This document shows positions 52,698-60,413 of a DNA stretch of 64,000 nucleotides, in pieces. The notes under the pieces are model-generated. The model made no database searches. It was not told the DNA's origin and worked only from the letters and a program-made list of their open reading frames with translations. The DNA is from CAITSH01 sp025356665 (GTDB lineage: Bacteria > Pseudomonadota > Gammaproteobacteria > Burkholderiales > SG8-39): the NCBI GenBank assembly GCA_025356665.1, contig JANXRV010000146.1:51581-115580 (forward strand), read 5' to 3'. The stretch's first letter is position 1. The number at the start of each line of letters is the position of its first letter. The translations under genes were made by a program, and so were the position numbers.

Positions 52698-52790
52698 GTC
52701 ATTGCGAGCGCAGTGAAGCAATCTCCTCGTTCTTGCGGAACTTTGAAATGTTCCACGAGATTGCTTCGTCACTTTGTGCCTCGCAATGAC
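52698..52790. repeat. 93-bp imperfect palindromic repeat, copy 3
   Basis: Starts GTCATTGCGAGCGCAGTGAAGC and ends GTGCCTCGCAATGAC. Arms are shorter and more diverged in the middle (right arm ATTGCTTCGTCACTTTGTGCC) but the length is exactly 93. It lies between the Bug gene at 52852 and the PuuE-like gene at 51744-52655, that is inside the 15-gene locus. Confidence 0.82.
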
Positions 52791-52803
52791 AGCAATGATT
52801 CGA

Positions 52804-52830
52804 ATTACGCTTATTACGCTTATTACGCTT
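52804..52830. repeat. ATTACGCTT x 3 tandem repeat
   Basis: Three perfect 9-base units, 14 bases after the 93-bp repeat and 22 bases before the Bug stop codon, in a short intercistronic region. No open frame crosses it. Confidence 0.8.
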
Positions 52831-52851
52831 ATTTCATTTGTTTCATCAAAA

Positions 52852-53829
52852 CTATTCCACCTTCGCTCCCGACGCCTTTACGATGGGCGCCAGCGTTGCG
52901 ATTTCCCTGCCCAGCATTTCGCCGAAGGCCTCAGGGGTGGTGGTGATGGGGTCTGCGCCGAGGTTCTCGTAGACCCGTTTGATGTCATCGCTGGCGATAA
53001 CTTTGGCGATTTCCGCGTTGAGTTTTCGCACGATCGCCGGATCCATGCCCTTGGGGCCCAGAATACCGTTGTAGAGTACGACGTCGAAATTGGCCACGCC
53101 GGCCTCGCCCATGGTTGGAACTTCGGGTGCCGTGGGCACGCGCTTCGGGGTGGTTACGGCGAGGGCGCGCAGTCTGCCCGCTTTGACGTTCGAAACCGCC
53201 GGCGGCATGCTCGAGAACGTGAAGGCAACTTCGCCCGAAAGGATGGCCTGGGTCGTCGGTGCGCTACCTTTGTAGGGCACGTGTTGGATGTCAATGCCGG
53301 CGCCTGTCTTGAACATTTCGCCGGCAAGGTGGGTGATGGCGCCAGTGCCCGACGAGCCATAAGATAACTGGGCGGGTTTGGTCTTGAGGTAGGCGATTAA
53401 CTCGCGCACTGATTTGGCCGGCGTGGACGGGTGCACCACTAGCATCAGGGGCGTGGATGCGACCAGCGCGATAGGGCTGAAGTCCTTCAGCGAGTCGTAG
53501 GAGAGCTTGGGATAAAGGCTGGCGTTGATGGCGTGTGTGGTGATGTCCTGCAGCAGCAATGTGTAACCGTCAGGGGCCGACTTGGCGACGTAATCGGCGG
53601 CGATGGTGGTTCCGGCCCCGGCCTTGTTTTCGACAACGACTTGCTGGCCGATTCCGGCGGAGAGTTTTGCCGCCAGCGCCCGCGCCAGGACGTCGGAAAT
53701 GCCCCCTGCCGTGAAGCCGACCACCAATTTGACCGGTTGCTTGGGATAGTCCGCCTGCGCCCCGGCTCCGAAGGCGGCGAGGAGCGAGACTGTCAATAGC
53801 GCGAAGGTGGCGGTGTGTTTGATGTTCAT
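52852..53829 (-). CDS. Bug-family periplasmic substrate-binding protein
   Basis: 325 residues; ATG at 53829. A signal peptide ends GAQ near residue 25. Motifs are YPKQPVKLVVGFTAGGISDVLAR, VENKAGAGTTIAAD, APDGYTLLLQD and HVPYKGSAPTTQAILSGEV. It is downstream of livF (75 bases) in the 15-gene locus. Together with the other Bug and a Liv-type binding protein, three different periplasmic receptors serve one operon. Confidence 0.93.
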   Translation of the reverse strand: MNIKHTATFALLTVSLLAAFGAGAQADYPKQPVKLVVGFTAGGISDVLARALAAKLSAGIGQQVVVENKAGAGTTIAADYVAKSAPDGYTLLLQDITTHAINASLYPKLSYDSLKDFSPIALVASTPLMLVVHPSTPAKSVRELIAYLKTKPAQLSYGSSGTGAITHLAGEMFKTGAGIDIQHVPYKGSAPTTQAILSGEVAFTFSSMPPAVSNVKAGRLRALAVTTPKRVPTAPEVPTMGEAGVANFDVVLYNGILGPKGMDPAIVRKLNAEIAKVIASDDIKRVYENLGADPITTTPEAFGEMLGREIATLAPIVKASGAKVE

Positions 53830-53904
53830 CGAATGCTCCCGAAGTTTTGATGAGGCAAAAGCGGTGTCGCCACCCGGCAGGTCTTTGCACCGGATCGCGG
53901 GAAT

Positions 53905-54612
53905 TTATTTCACACCGAGGAAGCGGTGCATGGTGTCATGGTCGCCGCGCAGCGATTCGGCGCTGCCGTGCCAGACGATGCCGCCGGTTTCGAGGATATA
54001 GACCTCGTCGGCCACGGCCAGCGCGCTGTAGAGGTTTTGCTCCACCAGCAGGATGGCAAGTCCGGTTTGTTTGAGGGTGGTGATGATGCCCTCGAGGTGC
54101 TGCACCATTACCGGCGCCAGCCCCTCCGAGGGTTCGTCCATCAACAGCAGCGTTGGATTGAGCATCAGCGCGCGACCCACGGCCAGCATCTGGCGTTCGC
54201 CGCCCGAGAGCTGATTGCCGCGGTGGTTGCGCCGTTCGCCCAACCGCGGGAACATTTCGAAAATGCGTTGCACGGTCCAGGCGTCCCCGTCGGCACCGCG
54301 CGATTCGACCATGGTCAGGTGTTCGGTGACGCTGAGCGATGGAAACAGCCGCCGCCCCTGGGGTACCAGGCCGATGCGCTCCTGCGCAATGGCATGCGGG
54401 GTGAGTCCACGTAATTCTTTGCCGAGGTATTTGACGCTGCCCGAGGTCACCTGTGGCGAGGTGAAATTCATGATCGAGCGGATCAGCGTGGTCTTGCCCA
54501 TGCCGTTGCGCCCGAGCAGCGCGACAACGCGGCTGGCAGGGACCTTGATGGATACGCCGTGCAGGATGCGCGCGTCGCCGTAGTTGCTATAAAGGTCGCG
54601 GACTTCAAGCAT
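53905..54612 (-). CDS. livF: Branched-chain-type ABC transporter ATPase (LivF-like)
   Basis: 235 residues. Walker A GRNGMGKTT near residue 34, signature LSGGERQMLAVGRAL, Walker B LLLMDEPSEGLAP and the LVEQN H-loop region mark a LivF-type ATPase. It overlaps livG by 8 bases. With LivG, LivH, LivM and the binding protein it forms a complete HAAT-family uptake system. These transporters import amino acids but also amides, urea and aromatic acids, so leucine need not be the substrate. Embedded in the catabolic locus, it probably imports the pathway substrate. Confidence 0.93.
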   Translation of the reverse strand: MLEVRDLYSNYGDARILHGVSIKVPASRVVALLGRNGMGKTTLIRSIMNFTSPQVTSGSVKYLGKELRGLTPHAIAQERIGLVPQGRRLFPSLSVTEHLTMVESRGADGDAWTVQRIFEMFPRLGERRNHRGNQLSGGERQMLAVGRALMLNPTLLLMDEPSEGLAPVMVQHLEGIITTLKQTGLAILLVEQNLYSALAVADEVYILETGGIVWHGSAESLRGDHDTMHRFLGVK

Positions 54613-55360
54613 GGTGCGGCTTCCCCAGATAAACCTCTTGCACCTTTTCGTTGCTGCGTATGGCGTCTGGCGTGTCCTCGACCAGCACCTGGCCGTGCTG
54701 CAGGCAGGTGACGTAATCGACCAGCCCGAGCGCGAGGTCCATGTCGTGCTCGATCAGCACCAGCGTCAGCGTGCGCGGCAGCGCGCGGATGATTTCGGCC
54801 ATGCGCACGCGCTCCGCCGCAGACAGCCCGGCGGCCGGTTCGTCGAGCAGCAGCAGGGTCGGCTTGCCGGCCAGAGCAAGGGCGAGTTCGAGCTGGCGTT
54901 GTTCGCCATAGGACAGGTCGCGTATCGGCACGCCGCGGCGCGCGCTCATGCCGCTCTCGGCGAGGGCTTCCTCCACCGCCGCGTGCTCGACCTGGTTCAG
55001 CTGGCCCGAGCCGAACAGCGAAAATTTGCGCGGTGAAAGGCCGCGTACCGCGAGGCGCAGGTTGTCTTCAACCGAAAGCGCGGCGAATAGATTGGTGATC
55101 TGGTAGGTGCGGCCAATGCCCAAGTGAGCCTTGGCATGCGGTTTGAGGCGTGTGACATTGCGTCCGCCGAAGTCGACCCTCCCGCCGGAAGGACGGATGT
55201 CGCCGGCGATGGCATTGAACAGCGTGGTCTTGCCCGCGCCGTTGGGGCCGATTATTGCCCGGCGTTCGCCCGCTTTGACTGACAGAGAAACCCCGTCCAC
55301 AGCGCGCAGCGCGCCGAAGGTCACGCTGACATTTTCGAGTTTGAGCAGGGGGGCGGTCAT
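54605..55360 (-). CDS. livG: Branched-chain-type ABC transporter ATPase (LivG-like)
   Basis: 251 residues. Walker A GPNGAGKTTLF near residue 39, the LivG-specific insertion region, signature LSYGEQRQLELALAL, Walker B LLLLDEPAAGLS and the IEHDMD H-loop are present. The typical LivG C-terminal VEDTPDAIRSNEKVQEVYLG is conserved. The gene is followed by livF with an 8-base overlap. A palindromic hairpin (55395-55422) separates it from the binding-protein gene. Confidence 0.94.
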   Translation of the reverse strand: MTAPLLKLENVSVTFGALRAVDGVSLSVKAGERRAIIGPNGAGKTTLFNAIAGDIRPSGGRVDFGGRNVTRLKPHAKAHLGIGRTYQITNLFAALSVEDNLRLAVRGLSPRKFSLFGSGQLNQVEHAAVEEALAESGMSARRGVPIRDLSYGEQRQLELALALAGKPTLLLLDEPAAGLSAAERVRMAEIIRALPRTLTLVLIEHDMDLALGLVDYVTCLQHGQVLVEDTPDAIRSNEKVQEVYLGKPHHA

Positions 55361-55394
55361 TGAGTCGATGTGTTGATATTGGCGTCCTGCGGGG

Positions 55395-55422
55395 CGTCAT
55401 TCCCGCCTGGGCGGGAATGACG
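55395..55422. repeat. Perfect 28-bp palindrome, hairpin
   Basis: CGTCATTCCCGCC, loop TG, GGCGGGAATGACG: a perfect 13-base stem. It lies between the Liv-type binding-protein gene and livG. A GTCATTCCCGC hairpin of this kind is a dispersed element in many proteobacteria. Here it may protect or terminate part of the transcript, lowering ATPase synthesis relative to the binding protein. Confidence 0.75.
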
Positions 55423-55451
55423 GTGCGTCGGTGGACTGGTGGATTGGCGGA

Positions 55452-56720
55452 TCAGGCCTTCTTGATGCCTTGGTAGGTGCGCGAGTACGGCGGCTGGGAC
55501 ATATACTGCTCCGGCGCGTACTTCCAGAACTGACCGACGTTCGGGTAGGACGTGACGGGGACGTTCCACAGCTTGCCATCCGGGCGTTTCACCGTTTTGC
55601 GAATATAGACGTCGTAGACCGGGTTGCCGTAGGGATCGAGTTCCACGCTCTTGCCCAGCGGCGAGCCGGTCAGCTTGACCTGGCGTACTTCGTTGAGAAA
55701 GGCGACCTTGTCCTCGACCTTGCCGTTGACGCGCTTGATCGCCTCGGCGAGCCACATCGCGCCCGAGTAGTGGGAGAAGCCGTAAATGGAGGGCAGTTTG
55801 TTGTAGGCCTTGTTGTAGTCGGCGAGGAATTTGTTGTTGGCCGCTTCGTCGCGGCCTTCGCAGAAATGCGCGCCGGAGATCAGGTTTTCCGCCTCGGGAC
55901 CCATGGTGCGGATGACCGACTGGTCGGTGGCGTTCTGGCAATACAGTACCGGGATCTTGTCTTTGAGGCCGAAGTTGGCGAATTGCTGGATGAAGCGCGA
56001 GGCGTCGGCGCCGGTTTCCATGACAAAAATAACGTCCGGCTTGAGGTTCTGGATTTGCGCCAGGTAGGGGCTGAAATCGGCTGTGTTGATGGGGTTCCAG
56101 AACTGCTGCATGATCTGGCCGCCGCCTTCGGTGAAGGTCTGGCAAAAACCGCCGCACTGCTCGTGGCCGAAGGCGTAGTCCTGCGAAATCGTTACGGCCT
56201 TCTTGTAACCCTGCTTGAGGCCGTAGTCGGCGATGGGGCGCGGCGTCTGGCTCGAGCTGTAGCCGGCAATGCGCACGACGTTGTTGAGGCGCTTGCGTTG
56301 TGTCAGTTCATCGGCGGCGATGACCGGGATGAAGTAGGGTACGCCGTTGCCCTTGACGTACTCGGCCACGGCAAGACCGGTGTTGGCGAGGATGTTGCCC
56401 ACCAGCCAATGCACGTTACGCTGCTCGACCAGGCGGCGCGCCTTTTGCAGCGAGGTGTCGGGGTTGGCGCCGTCGTCCTCGACGATGACTTCGATATCGC
56501 GCCCGGCGACTTTCTTGCCCACCTGCTCCCAGTAAAGGTTGAAGCCTTCAACGACTTCGCGGCCGCCAGCGGCAACCACACCGGTGAGCGGAGCCATCAG
56601 GCCGATACGGATCGGGCCGGTCTGCGCCGACGCGGTGTGCACCCACGGTCCGACCGAGGTGACGGCACTGGTCGCTGCGGCAGCGCCGGTGGCTTTCAGG
56701 AATTTGCGGCGATTCATCAT
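55452..56720 (-). CDS. Liv-type periplasmic substrate-binding protein, Tat-exported
   Basis: 422 residues. A twin-arginine signal (NRRKFLK, then a hydrophobic stretch ending TASAQ near 33) is followed by a type I periplasmic binding fold: GPIRIGLMAPLTG, NYLYWE-like QVGKKVAGRDIEVIVEDDG, QDYAFGHEQCGGF and DVIFVMETGADA. LivK proteins usually use the Sec route, so Tat export is a small oddity shared by some amide-binding members (AmiC/UrtA-like). It is located between livM and livG. Ligand unknown; the operon suggests an amide or ureide. Confidence 0.93.
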   Translation of the reverse strand: MMNRRKFLKATGAAAATSAVTSVGPWVHTASAQTGPIRIGLMAPLTGVVAAGGREVVEGFNLYWEQVGKKVAGRDIEVIVEDDGANPDTSLQKARRLVEQRNVHWLVGNILANTGLAVAEYVKGNGVPYFIPVIAADELTQRKRLNNVVRIAGYSSSQTPRPIADYGLKQGYKKAVTISQDYAFGHEQCGGFCQTFTEGGGQIMQQFWNPINTADFSPYLAQIQNLKPDVIFVMETGADASRFIQQFANFGLKDKIPVLYCQNATDQSVIRTMGPEAENLISGAHFCEGRDEAANNKFLADYNKAYNKLPSIYGFSHYSGAMWLAEAIKRVNGKVEDKVAFLNEVRQVKLTGSPLGKSVELDPYGNPVYDVYIRKTVKRPDGKLWNVPVTSYPNVGQFWKYAPEQYMSQPPYSRTYQGIKKA

Positions 56721-56750
56721 GCTGATCTCCAGAAAAAGTAGGAAGGGTGG

Positions 56751-56757
56751 GGGGGGG
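56751..56757. repeat. Homopolymeric G run
   Basis: A run of about nine G residues at 56749-56757 lies between the binding-protein gene and livM. Long G tracts are slippage-prone; it is non-coding, so no frame is affected. It might reflect sequencing difficulty. Confidence 0.4.
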
Positions 56758-56816
56758 CGATGTTCGGAATGCGCTTGCTGTTGCTGATATGGCGGTTGAA
56801 ATTTTTTGGGCAGGGG

Positions 56817-57830
56817 CTAGTGGCCTCCGCCTTTTTCCCCTCCATCTGTGGAGGGGGAGTTCGCCGCGCCTTGGGTGGCCGCAGCGCTCAGGCGCGCCTG
56901 GCGGCGTGCCATCAACTGCCGCGCCTTTCCGACCAGGCCCTCGGGCGCAAAGATCATGGTGAAAATGAACATCAGGCCGAGCACCATGGACCAGCGCTCG
57001 GTGTACAGGCTGACGAGATTTTCGAGCGTGATGATGACAATGGAGCCGATGAGTGAGCCAAACAGCGTGCCGATGCCGCCGACGATGGCCATCAGCAGGC
57101 CGGCCACCGATTGCCTGAGTTCAACGGTGGAGGGGCTGACGAAGGAGTTGTAGAACGCATACAGGATGCCCGCCATGCCGGCGAAAAATCCCGACACGAC
57201 AAAGCCGATAAAGACATGCAGCGGCACGTTGTAGCCCAGGGCCTTCATGCGGGTTTCGCTCTCGCGTATGCCTTTGAGCGTCAGGCCGAAGGGTGAATTG
57301 ACGAAGCGCCACATGGCCAGCGCCATCAGCGAGGTGATGGCGAGGGTGAAGTAATACAGGTTGACGTGGCTGGCCAGCCATTCGGGTTTGACCGTGCCGC
57401 GTATGCCGTTTTCACCGCCGGTAACCGATGTCCAGCGCAGCGACACACCCCAGACAATCATGCCCAGCGCCAGCGTGAGCAGCAGAAAATAAACCCCCGA
57501 GGTGCGGATGGCCAGCGCACCGAACACCACGGCGGTGCCGACCGCGGCGAGTATGCCCAGGGCGATGCCGCCCAACAGCGAGCCGCCGGCGGTGGTGACG
57601 TAATAGAGCAGCACATAGGTTGCGACGCCGAATATCGCACCATGACCCAGCGGCGTGCGCCCGGCGTAGCCGGCGAGGATGTCGATGGACATGGCCAGAG
57701 CGGCAAAAATCAGCATCTGCGTAGCGAGGCTGGTCTGGTAGCCGGAGATGGCAAAGGGAAGCAGCGCCAGCGCGGCGAGCACGATCGCGGTCCAGATATG
57801 GTGCTTGTTCACCTTCAGTGGTTTGTTCAT
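56817..57830 (-). CDS. livM: Branched-chain-type ABC transporter permease (LivM-like)
   Basis: 337 residues from the ATG at 57830, overlapping the livH stop by ATGA. Eight to ten membrane helices are visible, with DILAGYAGRTPLGHGAIFGVATYVL near residue 40 as the first family signature and GRDEF-like cytosolic loop FGLTLKGIRESETRMKALGYN near 190. The C-terminal tail is longer than usual and Ala/Gly-rich. It is the second permease of the Liv system. Translational coupling to livH is likely. Confidence 0.93.
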   Translation of the reverse strand: MNKPLKVNKHHIWTAIVLAALALLPFAISGYQTSLATQMLIFAALAMSIDILAGYAGRTPLGHGAIFGVATYVLLYYVTTAGGSLLGGIALGILAAVGTAVVFGALAIRTSGVYFLLLTLALGMIVWGVSLRWTSVTGGENGIRGTVKPEWLASHVNLYYFTLAITSLMALAMWRFVNSPFGLTLKGIRESETRMKALGYNVPLHVFIGFVVSGFFAGMAGILYAFYNSFVSPSTVELRQSVAGLLMAIVGGIGTLFGSLIGSIVIITLENLVSLYTERWSMVLGLMFIFTMIFAPEGLVGKARQLMARRQARLSAAATQGAANSPSTDGGEKGGGH

Positions 57831-58684
57831 GTGGCCCGTCCGAACAAGCCAAGCGGTCGGAAAGCCAGCAGTACCGCCATCGGGCCGAAAATCACAAAGT
57901 AGGCCAGTTCGGGGAACCATACCTGGCCGAAGGTGGCGAGCATGGCCACCAGTAGTGCACCCACCGCCGCACCGGCGAGGCTGCCGCGACCGCCGATGAT
58001 CACCACCGCCAGGCTGAACACCAGTATCTCGGCATCGGCAGTCGGGTAAAGCGAAAGGAATGCGCCGCCCAGCGCGCCGCCTATGCCGGCGAGCGCGGTG
58101 CCAAGCATCAGCGTGTAAATGAAGACGCGGCGGATGTTGACGCCCATGGCCTCGACCATTTCGGCATCATCCACGCCGGCGCGGATGAGCGCACCAAGAC
58201 GCGTCTTGTTGAGCAGCAGCCACAGGCCGAGGAAGATCGCCACACCCACAGCAAGCACGAACAGACGGTAGACGGGATAGGTCATGCCCAGGAACTGCAC
58301 CGGGCCCTGCAGCCACTGTGGTACCGGAACCGTAAAGGTGTCGCCGCCCCAGATAACCAGCATGGCGTCGTTGAGCACCAGCGCCACGCCCACGGTCAGC
58401 AGCACCTGGCGCAGGTCGTTGCCGCGCACAAAGCGCAGCAAAACGACGTCAATCAACAAGCCGGCGATGGCAACTGCGCCCGCCGCACACGCGATGCCAA
58501 GGGCAAAGCTGCCGGTTTTCATCGCGACGCTGAACGCCACATAGCCGCCCAGCAGATACAGCGCGCCATGGGCCAGGTTGACGATGCGCATCAGGCCGAA
58601 AATCAGCGTGAAGCCGCTTCCGACCACGAACAGCAGCGCGGCAAACGTTGCGCCATTGAGCAGGTTGAAGCCGAGCATAGACAT
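57827..58684 (-). CDS. livH: Branched-chain-type ABC transporter permease (LivH-like)
   Basis: 285 residues, about eight membrane helices. NGATFAALLFVVGSGFTLIFGLMRIVNLAHGALYLLGGYVAF is the conserved LivH N-terminus, and the cytosolic EAA-like loop NKTRLGALIRAGVDDAEMVEAMGVN is near residue 190. It starts the transporter block of the operon, 118 bases after the third PuuE-like gene. Confidence 0.94.
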   Translation of the reverse strand: MSMLGFNLLNGATFAALLFVVGSGFTLIFGLMRIVNLAHGALYLLGGYVAFSVAMKTGSFALGIACAAGAVAIAGLLIDVVLLRFVRGNDLRQVLLTVGVALVLNDAMLVIWGGDTFTVPVPQWLQGPVQFLGMTYPVYRLFVLAVGVAIFLGLWLLLNKTRLGALIRAGVDDAEMVEAMGVNIRRVFIYTLMLGTALAGIGGALGGAFLSLYPTADAEILVFSLAVVIIGGRGSLAGAAVGALLVAMLATFGQVWFPELAYFVIFGPMAVLLAFRPLGLFGRAT

Positions 58685-58802
58685 GGTCAGATCGCCTTGC
58701 TTACGAGTTTGCCAGCGTCACCAGTCCTAGCGCCTGCTCCCCCGCCCCCTCTCCCGCAAGGGGCGAGGGGAGCGTGGTGAATGACGATGATAAAGCCTGT
58801 CG

Positions 58803-59687
58803 TCATTTCGCCTGCGGACGCTGTTTCTGGTACCAGTCGAGTATCTGTTCGCCGTTCCAATGCACCACGCCGGGGAAGCGGCTCATGTAATCGTACACGG
58901 CTTCGAGGTATTTGATGCGGAAAGGCTGGCCGCTGACGTAGGGATGAATGGCAATGGCCATGATGCGCGGTCGGTCGGCGCCTTCCATGTACAGGCGGTC
59001 AAAGGAGTCGATGCACTTTTGCTGCCAGTAGGCGGCTTCGTGGTGTTGCACCAGCATCGCCGGGATGTCGTTGGTCTCGACCGAGTAGGGCAGGGTGATG
59101 AGCGGCCCTTTTTCTGTCTTGATCTCTGTAGGCTCGTCGTCATAGACCCAGTCGCCGATGTATTTGACCCCGGCGGCAGCGAGGTATTCCGGCGTTTCCA
59201 GAGTTTGGGTCAGTCCGGGTCCGAGCCAGCCAACAGGACGTTTGCCGGTGAATTTTTCAATGGTGTCCATCGAGCGGTTGATCATGCCCGGCTGGTCTTC
59301 TTCCTTGTGTATCGGACCCTGCTCCCAGCTGTGGCCCATGAACTCCCAGCCGGCATCCTTGCAGGCGCTGGCGACGCGCGGGTAGTCGAGGCAGACGCGG
59401 GCGTTGATCGACAGCGTCGGGCGCATGCCGAGTTTTTCGTAGAGCGCATGAAAGCGCCAGAAACCCACACGCATGCCGTACTCGTGCCAGGACCAGTTCG
59501 GCACGTCGGGCAGCAGCATCGCGCCGGTGGGCGGCGGGATGACCTGGCGTGCCATGGGTTTGGCGATATCCCAGACCTCCAGGTTGACGATGGTCCAGAC
59601 GATGATGCGGCCGTCGCCGGGCAGCTTGAGCTTGGGGCGGTCGACAATGGCGCTGAAAGGGACGCGATCGCGGGGTTGCATGGCCAT
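58803..59687 (-). CDS. PuuE-like deacetylase-fold hydrolase (divergent third copy)
   Basis: 294 residues. Same fold as the two other copies but with low similarity: the first strand reads IIVWTIVNLEVWDIA (Asn-x-Glu in place of the Asp pair), and later segments are FMGHSWEQGP, GWLGPGLTQTLETPEYL and AIHPYVSGQPFRIKYLEAV. It belongs to the same allantoinase-like branch. It lies 51 bases after the isochorismatase-like gene. Its distance from the tandem pair suggests it acts on a different ring. Confidence 0.88.
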   Translation of the reverse strand: MAMQPRDRVPFSAIVDRPKLKLPGDGRIIVWTIVNLEVWDIAKPMARQVIPPPTGAMLLPDVPNWSWHEYGMRVGFWRFHALYEKLGMRPTLSINARVCLDYPRVASACKDAGWEFMGHSWEQGPIHKEEDQPGMINRSMDTIEKFTGKRPVGWLGPGLTQTLETPEYLAAAGVKYIGDWVYDDEPTEIKTEKGPLITLPYSVETNDIPAMLVQHHEAAYWQQKCIDSFDRLYMEGADRPRIMAIAIHPYVSGQPFRIKYLEAVYDYMSRFPGVVHWNGEQILDWYQKQRPQAK

Positions 59688-59738
59688 GGTTTGGGGTCTC
59701 CTGCTTTGGGTTGCTGTTGGTATGGGTTTGAGGGGAAT

Positions 59739-60383
59739 TCAGCCGGCGCCCAGTTCGGGCGCAGCCATGATTTCGGTGTTTTTCATCACAAAGCCAAATG
59801 CGGTGCGCATGCAAAGCAGGGCTGCGGCGTGCAATTCGGGCGCGTCCATGGTGTCGACACAGTCTTCGCCGACGATGACCGCATAGTCTTTGGAGCAGGC
59901 GGCGACAACGGTCGACAGGATGCAACTGTTGGTGTTGACGCCGGTGATGATGAGTGTGTTGATGCCGTGCGAGCGCAACACAAAATCGAGGTCGGTGCCG
60001 ACGAAACAGTCGTAGCGCTTCTTGGTGTTGACCACCCAGTCGCGTTGTTGGTCGTGCAGTTCCGGCATGATGGTGCAACCGGGCATGCCGGCGATATTGT
60101 GCTTGAGCACATTCTTGCGCGGATTATTGGGGTTCTCGGCGCGCGTGCGCCAGAACGGGTTGACGCGGATTTCCTCGGCATCGCGGTAGGTTGTCACCAG
60201 GTGCGCGATGGGAATGCCCTTGCCGCGACACCAGTCGAACAGAGCCTTGTTGGCCTCGATAACGCGCCGCGCCTGCGCCTCGCTTTGCACCGGCATGGTC
60301 GCCACCGACAGGTCGAGGTGGCCGCGGTGCAGGTCTATGGCCACCACGGCGGCTTTGATGTTGTCGACACCCAGATTCAACAT
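59739..60383 (-). CDS. Isochorismatase-like cysteine hydrolase
   Basis: 214 residues. The Asp-Lys-Cys triad of the family is visible: Asp17 in VVAIDLHRGH, Lys near 121 in VNTKKRYDCF, and Cys154 in TGVNTNSCILST. The KKRYDCFVGTDLD stretch and GVNTNSC resemble RutB and N-carbamoylsarcosine amidases, which hydrolyse ureido or carbamoyl groups. In this locus it would remove ammonia/CO2 from a ring-opened product. It follows the alpha/beta hydrolase gene by 30 bases. Confidence 0.92.
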   Translation of the reverse strand: MLNLGVDNIKAAVVAIDLHRGHLDLSVATMPVQSEAQARRVIEANKALFDWCRGKGIPIAHLVTTYRDAEEIRVNPFWRTRAENPNNPRKNVLKHNIAGMPGCTIMPELHDQQRDWVVNTKKRYDCFVGTDLDFVLRSHGINTLIITGVNTNSCILSTVVAACSKDYAVIVGEDCVDTMDAPELHAAALLCMRTAFGFVMKNTEIMAAPELGAG

Positions 60384-60413
60384 GCGGTTTCCTTTGTGCG
60401 GGGCCGTTCCGGC

